From assembly GCA_035610835.1 (NCBI GenBank), contig CM069450.1:31843551-31907550 (forward strand): a stretch of 64,000 nucleotides of DNA, given 5' to 3'. The position numbers were made by a program, and so were the translations under genes. Shown piece after piece: positions 21,437-32,787 of this stretch. Origin of the DNA: Ophiura sarsii (lineage: Eukaryota > Echinodermata > Ophiuroidea > Amphilepidida > Ophiuridae). The notes beneath the pieces were generated by a model. It ran no database searches. It saw only the letters and a program-made list of their open reading frames with translations, and was not told where the DNA came from. Positions within the stretch are counted from its first letter, which is position 1, and each line of letters begins with the position of its first letter.

Positions 21437-22705
21437 CAGGCGCGGCGGAGAGTATTTGAAAATGGGGGGGCACTAAAATTACGATCATGCAAGCGAAACG
21501 AGCGGAGCGAGTGGAGCGCCTTGCGGCGTGGGGTCCGGGGCCCGCTTAAGGGCCCCGGGAAATTTTGGGTTTTGATATGCTCTCAGGGGCCATTTCATGA
21601 CGTATTTTGATATAATTAACACTATTCATGACATTGTAAAGGCCCACGAAGTTGTACTTTATACAGCAATATATATATATATTTTTTTAAATCCGCAATC
21701 CAATGACAAGATTTCCAAAAAGTGACCACAGGTATACAATTTTGCAAATTGACATATGAACTATATCGTAAAATGAAACGAAACAAAAATTTGAATTTAT
21801 CAATAGTATTAATGAAAATGAACATTTTATGATTACCGGGCCCTAAACTTTTCGCTGCATCGAGGCCATTTCTTGTCTATTTTGTTAGAAAAATAGCAAT
21901 TTAATTGCTGAATTTTTAATAATGAAAAAATTAAATTGAACATTTGTAAAATGATCATGATCCTGGATCGCAAGCGGAGCAGAGCTTCTTACAGCGTGGG
22001 TTCCGTGGAGCTAAATTTGGAATTTAAGATAGGACATTATGAGGCCATTTGCGGTCCATTTTGAAACGGGAAATCACTAATGTTATCACTAACATTTTGA
22101 AAGATTAATGAACATTTTGTACTTTAGGAGCGATGCGCAACTCAATTTTAATTTCAACACCGAATGTATTAATATAGGCTACCGTTAACAATCTTCTCAT
22201 TAACTTAGATGCGCTTTTTTTGAAGTCATGTCCACAAGACTATCACTACAACCATGCTAACTGACTCTTGTTGAAAATGCGACTCTCATCATACTTTTGG
22301 ACGGAAAAAACTACGATGGACTGAGACGAATTCGTCTTAGCTATAACATAAGAAGGACATTAATACTCTCAATCAGTGGCAGCAACACCAGCATAAAAAT
22401 GGGGCCAAAGGGTGTTTCGTGAAATTGTTTTTGGCAAGGAAAAACGTTTGTTTAAAAATGCGCGCAAAGCGCGCGAATTTTTTTTGGTTTTAATACAAAA
22501 TTGTCTGCAGTTTAAGAGAATTTCATGTATTTTTGACACTAAAAGTCAATCTTTTCAATTGTTTTGGGGTAAAAAATGTTGTGGAGCTCGATTAAAGGAG
22601 TTCAGCCACAAACTTCTAGGGGGGCACAGTGCACATGGTGTCCCACCACTTTCACGGATGGGGGGGGCACGTGCCCCCCTGGCCCCCCCGGTTCCGCCGC
22701 CCTTG
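21437..22705. mobile_element. hAT-type non-autonomous element
   Basis: The left end CAGGCGCGGCGGA and right end (reverse complement CAAGGGCGGCGGA) differ at two of 13 positions. ACCTGAGG flanks both ends exactly (21429-21436 and 22706-22713). An 8-bp TSD with CA(G/A)GG-type ends is characteristic of hAT transposons. The interior has two diverged GC-rich AAGCGGAGC-type blocks and no transposase frame. The 22412-22711 open frame crosses the end and is not a gene. Confidence 0.88.
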
Positions 22706-22870
22706 ACCTGAGGTACAGAGCGTAGAATTTTTCTTCAGTTCTAGTATAATAAGACCGGTCGGCGTCTTTGGTTGGCAAGTAATAGGTTAAAATTATTTAA
22801 GACCCTGTCACACTGTTGCTTATAAAGAGCTAAAGGCCCTGTCACACCATGGTACGGTGTACTAACACCG
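22706..22870. repeat. Short duplicated CCCTGTCACAC motif before the minisatellites
   Basis: CCCTGTCACAC occurs at about 22803 and 22838. The second is followed by GGTACGGTGTAC, which is inverted as GTACACCGTA at the far side of the minisatellite block (about 23792). Confidence 0.5.
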
Positions 22871-23518
22871 CCAACACACACACAAGCAATTTACACACAC
22901 ACACCAGCAATTTACACACACACACCAGCAATTTACACACACCCCAGCAATTTACACACACACAAGCAATTTACACACACACACCCCATTTACACACACA
23001 CAAGCAATTTACACACACACAAGCAATTTACACACACACAAGCAATTTACACACACACAAGCAATTTACACACACACAAGCACACCACACACACACAGGC
23101 AATTTACACACACACAAGCAATTTACACACACACAAGCAATTTACACACACACAAGCAATTTACACACACACAAGCAATTTACACACACACAGGCAATTT
23201 ACACACACACAAGCAATTTACACACACACAAGCACCCCACACACACACAAGCAATTTACACACACACAAGCAATTTACACACACACAAGCAATTTACACA
23301 CACACAAGCAATTTACACACACACAAGCAATTTACACACACACAAGCAATTTACACACACACAAGCAATTTACACACACACAAGCAATTTACACACACAC
23401 AAGCAATTTACACACACACAAGCAATTTACACACACACAAGCAATTTACACACACACAAGCAATTTACACACACACAAGCAATTTACACACACACAAGCA
23501 ATTTACACACACACAAGC
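22871..23518. repeat. 19-bp minisatellite (CACACACAAGCAATTTA type)
   Basis: Over 30 units of about 19 bp alternate CA dinucleotides with AAGCAATTT. Because 19 is not a multiple of three, one open frame passes through all three phases and gives a 19-residue periodic product (THTSNLHTHKQ and so on). I read the 232-codon frame as an artefact: the composition is purely repetitive and no domain is visible. Confidence 0.95.
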
Positions 23519-23792
23519 GAATTAATTTATGCGCGCAAGTGAATTAATTTACGCGCAAGTGAATTCATTTACGCGCAAGCGAATTAATTTACGCGCGCAA
23601 GTGAATTATTTACGCGCGCAAGTGAATTAATTTACGCGCATAAGTGAATTAATTTACGCGCACAAGTGAATTAATTTACGCGCACAAGGCTAATTTACAC
23701 ACACAAGTGAATTAATTTACGCGCACAAGTGAATTAATTTACGCGCACAAGTGAATTAATTTACCCGCAAGCGAATTAATTTACGCGCGCAG
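23519..23792. repeat. ~21-bp minisatellite (AAGTGAATTAATTTACGCGC type)
   Basis: It follows the 19-bp array directly and shares its layout, AAG-AATT-ATTTA then an alternating dinucleotide run, but with CG in place of CA. One unit (about 23690-23705) carries CACACA, a transitional form. Confidence 0.88.
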
Positions 23793-25359
23793 TACACCGT
23801 AGGGGGGGTCATGTAACTTTCATATGTTGGAATAGAAAGTATTAAAGTTTTTGACTGTTTGCTTTCATTTTCGGCTATTTTAAGACCCCATCGAAATGAT
23901 ATATTGTTGAATATTTGCCGTCTCTTCATTTGTGTGTACTGCTGTCTTTTAAGTGTTCAAAAGTAGGTGATTTCAACAACAACAACATCAAAAAAATCCC
24001 GACCGACCTACCCTATTTGTTTTGGTCATGTTACGCCAATCAAACCTTCTTTCTTTTAGGCCCAATTGCCAGACCCCACTTGTGGATTTACAGTCTGGAG
24101 CCCTCATACAGCGCTTGTAAACTTGTTTTTACAAAAACTTCCTACCGCCTCCCTGGAAATCTAATGGTGCGTCCCTAACAGTGTTGGGAGCAAATGTAAA
24201 CAAATACTGACTGAACAGGTCAAGGCGAGTCAAGGCTCACCCCTCTCTCTCTCTCTCTCTCTGTACACCGCCTCTCACCATGGAAGTACATGTAATACTT
24301 CCATGCTCTCACACACACACACACATGGGATGCTGCAGCGAGGAAAAAGTCAATCAACTTCATCCCGACAGCCAGGGTATGTAACAATATTATTGTCTAT
24401 TGTAATAACTATAATCAAATGTATTTCTAAGTTATTATACTATATAAATGTACTAAGTTGAATTAAAGGGATGCTTTGTTTCAGAGAGGTTTAACTGTGT
24501 ACAATCCGAGTTCATTGTTTGTATGCATGTACACTACCTGCTATGAAGCCCGGGTATAAAGCATCACACCATAGCCATTGTCTATACATAATATAAATGC
24601 TGTGACATAATTAACTGTTTTCATAATTAAAGATATCAATTGTAATGCATCTTTCATAGTTGAAGATATCAATTGTAATGCATCTTTTATAATTGAAGAT
24701 ATCAATTAAGAATGGAATATTAAAAGATAGCGCACGAGTAACTAATGCTATTAAATGCCAATAGAATATGCCAATGCCAATTTGCCAATGCCAATTATTA
24801 ACCGTCATCAATTAGTAGACCTGATTCAAAGACCTAATTTTTTAATACTTCATGTTTCAATGCTTATTGTATCAAATATTTATAGTATTCTTTCGTATCT
24901 GTTGTTTATGTTTACAGGGTTATTTGTAAGAGAAGAGTTCGTAAAATAAGTACATGGAACCTGTGATGGAACATGGACTCATTGAGCAATGATAAATCAA
25001 ACAATTGCCAAATGGCAGCTATTGCAAGAGAGTGTGATTAGATGTGAGTGTTGTTTATGTGGAGTGTAGACATTGAGCTATAATAGGACTACCAATAAAT
25101 CATCAAGTTACATATCCGTGGAAGTGTTTATTCTACACTTGGTCAGTAAGGTGTACAATTGGTCATTCGGGAAATATCATTATAATAATTAATATCGTAC
25201 CTAACTGATAGAAAGGCTTACTGTATTTTGCGCAACGAAAGGAAACGAAACCAAATGAATTATTAAAGAAGCGGTTGCTATTTTTCTATTTTTTTACAAC
25301 ACCCGAGACTAGTCTCAGCTTTTGAGGTTATACATGTAGGCCTACATGTATGCATTTAT
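23793..25359. other. Non-genic sequence with microsatellites
   Basis: Holds a CT microsatellite at about 24243-24262, a CA microsatellite at about 24310-24324, a hairpin of ATGGAAGTA with TACTTCCAT near 24280, and repeated TGCCAAT near 24755-24795. No gene recognised. Confidence 0.5.
24625..24710. repeat. 33-bp tandem repeat
   Basis: AGATATCAATT recurs at 24631, 24664 and 24697, a 33-bp period over about 2.6 units. Confidence 0.85.
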
Positions 25360-28300
25360 TTCAATAGAATATAACGCTCATGGTAGTCGGTTCGCGAAAT
25401 AAAATCCGTTGAGCAAAATACAAAAATGTGAAACAGACACATAAATCGGCAATAAAATCCTCTATGAAGCTGTGCTTGGACGGTTATACATGTATGATTA
25501 TTTCAATAGAATAACATTCACGCAAAACAAAAATCCATTAATTTAGTATTAATGGATTTTTGTTTTGCGTGAATGTGAACCAAATACGGTCCGCAAAATC
25601 AAATCCGGGGCGCAAAATACGAAGAAAAAACCCCGAAACAGACCTATAAATCGCCAATAAAATCCTCTATGAAGCTGTGCTTCGACGGTTATGTATGTTT
25701 ATTTCATTAGAATAACATTCATACGCAACAAAAATCCATTTCGGTATTTGATTCACGAAATAAAATCCATTTTCCATGAAGCTGCGCTTTGACGGTTATA
25801 TGTTTATTTCATTAGAATAACCATTTACGCAAAACGAAAATCTATTTCGGTATTCGGTTCGCGAAATAAAATATGTTGCACAAAATACAAAAATGCGAAA
25901 CAGTCCTATAAGTAGCCAATAAAATCCTATATGAAGCTGTGCTTCGACGGTTGAATGTTTGTTTCATTGTAATAACGTTCACGCAAAACGAAAATCCATT
26001 TCGGTATTCGGTTCACGAAATAAAATCTGTTTCGCAAAATACTAAAATGCGAAATGGTCCTATGAGTATGACTCGCTAATAAAATCCTCTATGAAGCTGC
26101 GCTTCGCAGTTATGTTTATTTCATTATAATAACATTCACACAAAGCAAAAATCCATTTCGGTATTCGGTTCGGGAAGTAAAATGCGTTTTCGCAAAATAC
26201 AAAATTGCAAAACGGACCTATAAATCATCAATTAAATCCTCTATGAAGCTGCGCTTCGACGGATATATGATATTTCATAATAACATTCACGCAAAACAAA
26301 AATCCATTTCGGTATTCGGTTCACGATATAAAATCCGTTGCACAAAATACAAGAATGCGAAACGGTCCTACATAACTAGCCAATAAAATCCGATATGAAG
26401 CTGTGCTTCGACGGTTGAATGTTTATTTCATTAGAATAACGTTCACACAAAACGAAAATCCATTTCGGTATTCGGTTCACGAAATAGAATCCGTTGCGCA
26501 AAATACAAGAATGCGAAACGGTCCTACATAACTCGCCAATAAAATCCTCTATGCAGCTGCGCTTCAACGGTTATATGTTTATTTCGTTATAATAACATTC
26601 ACACAAAAACGAAAATCATAATAACATTCACACAAAAACGAAAATCCATTTTGGTATTCGGTTCACGAAAAAAATCCGTTTCGCAAAATACTAAAATGCG
26701 AAACGGTCATATAACTCGCCAATAAAATCCAATATGAAGCTGCGCTTCGACGGTTAGGCCTATATGTTTATTTCGTTATAGTAACATTCACACAAAACGA
26801 AAATCCATTTTGGTGTTTGGTTCACGAAAGAAATCTGTTTCGCAAAATACTAAAATGCGAAACTGTCCTATAACTCGCCAATAAAATCCGATATGAAGCT
26901 GCGCTTCGACGGTTATGTTTATTTCATTATAATAACATTCACGCAAAACGAAAATCCATATCGGTATTCGGTTCACAAAATAAAATCCGTTGTGCAAAAT
27001 ACAAAAATGCGAAACGGTCCTATCACAAGCCAATAAAATCCGATATGAAGCTGCGCTTCGACGGTTACATGTTTATTTCATTGGAACAACATTCACACGA
27101 AACGAAAATCCATTTCGGTATTCGGTTCGCGAAATAACATCCGTTTGCGCAAAAATGTGAAACAGTCCTATAACTCGCTAATAAAATCCTCTATGAAGCT
27201 AGCTGCGCTTCGATGGTTACATTTGATTTCATTATAATAACATTCACGCAAAACGAAAATCCATATCGGTATTCGGTTCACAAAATAAAATCCGTTGTGC
27301 AAAATACTAAAATGCGAAATGGTCCTATCACTAGCCAATAAAATCCGATATGAGCTGCGCTTCGATGGTTATATGTTTATATCATTAGAATAACGTTCAC
27401 GCAAAACGAAAATCCATTTCGGTATTCGGTTCACGAAATAAAATCCGTTGTGCAAATTACAAGAATGCGAAACGGTCCTACATAACTCGCCAATAAAATC
27501 CTCTGAAGCTGTGCTTCGACGGTTATATGTTTATATCATTAGAATAACATTCACGCCAAACGAAAATCCATTTCGGTATTCAGTTCGCGAAATAAAATCC
27601 GTTTCGCAAAATACTAAAATGCGAAACAGTCCTATAACTCGCCAATAAAATCCGATATGAAGCTGTGCTTCTACAGTTGAATGTTTATTTCATTAGAATA
27701 ACATTCACACAAAACGAAAATCCATTTCGGTATTTGGTTCACGAAAAATAAAATCCGTTGCGCAAAATACAAGAATGCGAAACGGTCCTACATAACTCGC
27801 CAATAAAATCCCTCGCACAAAACGAAAATTCATTTCGGTATTCGGTTCACGAAATAAAATCCGTTTCGCAAAATACTAAAATGCGAAACAGTCCTATAAC
27901 TCGCCAATAAAATCCGATATGAAGCTGCGCTTCGACAGTTATATGTTTATTTCATTAGAATAACGTTCACGCAAAACGAAAATCCATTTCGGTATTCGGT
28001 TCACGAAATAAAATCCGTTGCGCAAAATACAAAAATGCGAAACGGTCCTATAACTCGCCAATAAAATCCGATATGAAGCTGCGCTTCGACAGTTATATGT
28101 TTATATCATTAGAATAACATTCACGCAAAACGAAAATCCATTTCGGTATTCGGTTCGCTAAATAATATCTGTTGCGCAAAATACAAAAATGTGAAACGGT
28201 CCTATAACTCGCCAATAAAATCCGATATGAAGCTGTACTTTCATGACGGTTGAATGTTTATTTTATTAAAATAACATTCACGGAAAACAAAAAACCATTT

Positions 28301-30175
28301 TTTTGTATTCGGTTCACGGAATAAAATCTGTTGCGCAAAATACAAGAATGCGAAACTGTCCTACCTAACTCGCCAATAAAATCCTCTGAAGCTGTGCTTC
28401 GACGGTTAGATGTTTATATCATTAGAATAACATTTACGCAAAACAAAAATCCATTTCGGTATTCGGTTTGCGAAATAAAATCCGTTGCGCAAAATACAAA
28501 AATGTGAAACGGTCCTATAACTACATGTAGCCAATAAAATCCTCTATGAAGCTGCACTTCGACGGTTATGTTTATTTCATTAGAATAACGTTCACGCAAA
28601 ACGAAAATCCATTTCGGTATTCGGTTCGCAAAATACAAAATTGCGAAACGGTCCTATAGGCTATAACTCGCTAATAAAATCCTGTATGAAGCTGCGCTTC
28701 AACGGTTGTTTATTTCATTATAATAACATTAACACAAAACAATAATACATTTAAGTATTCGGTTCACGAAATAAAATCCGTTTCGCAAAATACTAAAATG
28801 CGAAACGGTCCTATAACTCGCCAATAAAATCCGATATGAAGCTGCGCTTCGACGGTTGTATGTTTATATCATTAGAATAACATTCACGCAAAACGAAAAT
28901 CCATTTCGGTATTCGGTTCGCGAAATAAAATCTGTTGCGCAAAATACAAAAATGCGAAACGGTCCTATAACTCGCCCATAAAATCCGATATGAAGCTGTG
29001 CTTTGATGACGGTTGAATGTTTATTTCATTAAAATAACATTCACGGAAAACGAAAATCCATTTTTGTATTCGGTTCACGAAATAAAATCTGTTGCGCAAA
29101 ATACAAAAAGGTGAAACGGTCCTATAACTAGCCAATAAAATCCTCTATGAAGCTACACTTTGACGGTTATATGTTTATTTCATTAGAATAACATGCACAC
29201 AAAACGAAAATCCATTTCGGTATTCGGTTTCGCGAAATAAAATCCGTTTGCGAAAAAATTGCAAAACGGTTCAATAACTTGATAGTAAAATCCTCTATGA
29301 AGCGCAGCTTCAATGGTTATATGTTTATTTCATTATAATAACATTCACACAAAACAAAAATCCATTTCGGTATTCGGTTCGGGAAATAAAATCTGTTTGC
29401 GCAAAATACAGAATTGCAAAACGGACCTCTATGAAGCTGCGGTTCGACGGTTATATGTTATATCATAATAACATTCACGCTAAACAAAAATCTATTTCGG
29501 TATTCGGTTCGCGAAATAAAATCCGTTGCGCAAAATACAAGAATGCGAAACTAGCCAATAAAATCCGATATGAAGCTGTGCTTCGACGGTTGAATGTTTA
29601 TTTCATTAGAATAACATTCACACAAAACGAAAATCCATTTCGGTATTCGGTTCACGAAAAATAAAATCCGTTGCACAAAATACAAGAATGCGAAACGGTC
29701 ATACATACATGTAAATCGCCAATAAAATCCGATATGAAGCTGCGCTTCGACGGTTATTTGTTTATTTTATTAACATTCACGCTAAAGGAAAATCCATTTC
29801 GGTATTCGGTTCGGGAAATAAAGTCTGTTTGCGCAAATGCGAACGGACCTATACATCGCCAATAAAATCCTCTATCAAGCTGTGCTTTGATGGTTGTATA
29901 TTTATTTCATTAGAATAACATTCATCACGCAAAACAAAAATCCATTTCGGTACTTGGTTATTTTGTTTTTTGGTATTAGAATAACATTCATGCAAAAGGG
30001 AAATCCCTTTCGGTATCCGGTTCGCGAAATAAAATCTGTTGCGCAAAATACAAAAATGGGAAACGGGCCTATAACTCGCCAATAAAATCCTCTATGAAGT
30101 GCAGACGGTTATATGTTTATTTCATTAGAATAACATTCACGCAAAACGAAAATCCATTTCGGTATTCGGTTCACA
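25360..30175 (+). repeat. ~155-bp satellite array, forward orientation
   Basis: About 30 units, usually 152-160 bp apart with some deleted or enlarged ones. Landmarks in each unit are GAAGCTGCGCTTCGACGGTT, CATTAGAATAACATTCACGC, AAAATCCATTTCGGTATTCG and CCAATAAAATCC. GAAGCTGCGCTTC is a near-palindrome. Units differ by scattered substitutions, so this is an old, imperfectly homogenised array. The many 60-100-codon frames are translations of the unit. The same satellite runs in the opposite direction from 32788. Confidence 0.95.
25514..25576. repeat. Perfect inverted repeat inside the satellite
   Basis: 29-bp arms (ACATTCACGCAAAACAAAAA onward) are separated by five bases, TTAGT. It marks a point where the satellite sequence switches direction and back within the array. 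Confidence 0.9.
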
Positions 30176-31009
30176 TACCCCTAGCCCTGTGACCAGTATT
30201 ATAATGTGTGACTAGAAAATGCTATAGGGTCATTCCGCGTCAAATCAACCAAGGGTGTCTGTTACAGGTCACCTCTTAGATTTTGCTGAAATTCATATAT
30301 AATGTTCATTTATGTGTGAAATGAATATTTGGGCAAAAGTCACGTCGTTGAATAGTTTACGTTTTGTAGGACACTTTAAAGTGCCTTCCCAATATGATAC
30401 TGAGCTGAAACTTGGTTTCCAGGGAAACACTAAGCCAAATAACCTGAATCTGACATCAAAATAAGTGTACCACACCTCCTTTCCCTTTGACATGACCTTG
30501 AAAAGGCAATTTTATTCAACCGTGAAGGGTTTTCCTGATTTTGAGACTCCCTATGAATAATCAGAAAAGCTTCAAATTGCATATATGCATTCTATGGTCA
30601 CATGTGGTTACTTTCCCCCCAATTCCAGTTCTCTCACTCATTTTGTTTATCTACGGCACCCCTCCAAAGTCGGCTCCAGCCAGAAAATGTCGAAAAAATC
30701 CTGACCTTCTCAGTGACCTATGACCCGTAAGAAACAATTCACCAAAATGAAACTCTTGTCAATTTGTCAATCTAAGTCTAATACACAGTATGGACCAAGT
30801 TTGATTTTGGTATCTCTTCTCCTTCATGGTCAAGCACCGCTTTTAAATTCGGGTATTTTGCCCATTTTCTATGTAACATGACTGCTGAATTTGGCAACCC
30901 ATTTCAGATTTTGAAATTTCGAATATACCATACATGTATAAATATTACGCCGAAATACAACCACTTCCAGGATAGACCAAAGACCCAGGCTTCAATACTT
31001 TGGATAGAT
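30176..31009. other. Spacer between satellite and SINE
   Basis: No gene seen. GGGTCATTCCGCGTCAAATC near 30228 looks like a transposon-type end, but no inverted partner was found in the window. Confidence 0.35.
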
Positions 31010-31330
31010 CGTGTGTGGTCTAGTGGATAGATCGCAGGTCTCACGATACAAAGGTTGTGAGTTCGAGCCTCGCTACGGCCAACATGTTTGTATCCTTAGG
31101 CAAGGTACTTAGTCTCAATTGCCTCGTGGTTCAGAAGTCACCTAGAAATGGTGGTCTCGTGCATCAGAAGAGCAAAAATCTGAGCACGTTAAAGGTCACA
31201 GACTCCTTCGTAAAGAGTATAGGGGATCATCCCGATCTGTGTACACAAAAACTCATGTCCCTAGGTTTCAGGGGCACTGTACCGTTAATGCCCGAGGTTG
31301 GGCGCTGTGTACAGTATAACATGTAGAATG
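31010..31330 (+). mobile_element. tRNA-derived SINE, uninterrupted copy
   Basis: A box TCTAGTGGATAGATC and B box GAGTTCGAGCC lie in a tRNA-like head with a CTCACGATA anticodon-arm-like segment. The body has AACATGTTTGTATCCTTAGG, CAAGGTACTTAGTCTCAATT and AGTATAGGGGATCATCCCG. The same family is at 36925-37455 on the minus strand, where a MITE has inserted. This copy supplies the empty site. The 3' end is approximate. Confidence 0.8.
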
Positions 31331-31371
31331 TATGATCATATCGCTGTCAGGAGTATGGCCCAGGGGGTGTC

Positions 31372-32303
31372 TATGGCAGGCCCAATGTCCAGTAACTCGA
31401 AAAACCATTTTTTTCGCCGAAAAACTTGGTTTATCGATTGAAAATCTAAGTTTTTCGAGAGGTTTATCAATTGAAAAACCAAGTTTTTCGAGAGCTAGGC
31501 GAAAAACTTGGTTTTTCAAATGAAAAACCAAGATTATCGACTTGAAAAACCAAGATTTTCAGTTGGCTGGAGAAAATCTTGGTTTTTCGATTGAAAAACC
31601 AAGTTTTTCAACTTGGTTGAAAACCAAGTTTTTCAATGCGGAACGTAAAATAATTAGATATACTTGGTTTATCAAAATGATAAACCAAGTTTTTCGATCG
31701 AAAAACCAAGTTTTTCGAATGATTGAATATTACACTTAGATAAACTTGGTTTTTCAATCGATAAACCAAGTTTTTCAACGCGGAATGTAAAATAATTAGA
31801 AAAACTGATTGAATATTACACTTAGATAAACTTGGTTTTTCGATCGAAAAACCAAGTTTATCAAAGTGTAATGTCTATGGCCCAATGTCCAATAACTCGA
31901 AAAACCAAGTAAAAACTTGGTTTATCGATTGAAAATCCAAGTTTTTCAAGTGAAAATCCAAGTTTTGCAAGTGAAAATCCAAGTTTTTCTCGAAAAACTT
32001 GGATTATCAATTGAAAAACCAAGTTTTTCGACGCCTAATGTCCATTAATTCGAAAAACTTGGTTTATCAATTTGAAAAACCAAGTTTTTCGATCGAAAAA
32101 CTTGGTTTTTCTACGCGGAATGTAAAATAATTCGAAAAACTTGGTTTATCATTTTGAAAAAACAAGTTTTTCGATCAAAGAACTTGATTTATTGATTGAA
32201 AATCCAAGTTTTTCAAGTGAAAATCCAAGTTTTTCTCGAAAAACTTGGATTATCAATTGAAAAACCAAGCTTTTCGACGCCTAATGTCCAATAATTCGAA
32301 AAA
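31372..32303. mobile_element. Second foldback copy (GAAAAACCAAG iterons), left part
   Basis: It starts TATGGCAGGCCCAATGTCCA, the same terminus as 13424, preceded by GGTGTC. The interior is the same set of GAAAAACCAAGTTTTTC motifs in both orientations with CCTAATGTCCA-type spacers, longer and more rearranged. An internal end-like GCCCAATGTCCAATAACTCG appears at about 31877, suggesting two fused copies. No matching right end was found; the iterons stop at about 32787 where the satellite begins. Confidence 0.75.
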
Positions 32304-32580
32304 CATGTTTTATGTGCAATATCTTTTGGGGAGGGAGAGGGGAGAGGGGGTAGTGTGTATGTGGTGTGGGGGTGAGTTTGCGTGGGTGTGTTTGAGGGGG
32401 TGTGGCGTCGGGCTGTGTGTTTCTCTCAGTGCTGCTTTTGTGTATTTTATCATGTAATATGTATGTATAATTCTTATTTTACTGCTGGTTTTTGTTCAAC
32501 ATATTTTTATCTAATGTATACATATTGTACAGCGCATTGGTCTTTTGGAAATGCGCTATATAAATCCTTATAATAATTAT
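32304..32580 (+). mobile_element. Retroposon tail inserted in the foldback copy
   Basis: Iteron sequence breaks at TTTTAT and resumes at TTATCATTTTG. Between lie about 277 bp ending CAGCGCATTGG, then AAATGCGCTATATAAA and a short AT tail, the same type of 3' end as the SINE at 20104 and the LINE at 47804. It looks like a 5'-truncated LINE or SINE insertion. The GT-rich open frame inside is not a gene. Confidence 0.65.
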
Positions 32581-32787
32581 CATTTTGAAAAACCAAGTTT
32601 TTCGATCGAAAAACTTGTTTTTCGAATCGATAATCTTGGTTTTTCATTTGAAAAACCAAGTTTTTCGCCTAGCTGTATTTGAAAAACTAAGTTTTTCACC
32701 TAGCTGTCCGAAAAACATGGTTTTTCAATTGATAAACCAAGTTTTTCGAGAAAAACTTGGATTTTCACTTGAAAAACTTGGATTTTT
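32581..32787. mobile_element. Second foldback copy, right part
   Basis: GAAAAACCAAG and CTTGG iterons continue after the retroposon tail and end at CTTGGATTTTT, where satellite sequence starts within a shared T run. The expected TATGGCA right end is missing. Confidence 0.7.

Noticed and set aside
22849..23547. A 232-codon open frame rich in His, Thr and Asn
   Set aside because: It is the translation of the 19-bp minisatellite. The composition is purely periodic, and the start only happens to be ATG in GGTACGG-flanking sequence.
32304..32460. A GT-rich open frame with glycine and cysteine runs
   Set aside because: It lies inside a truncated retroposon insertion and has only simple-sequence composition.
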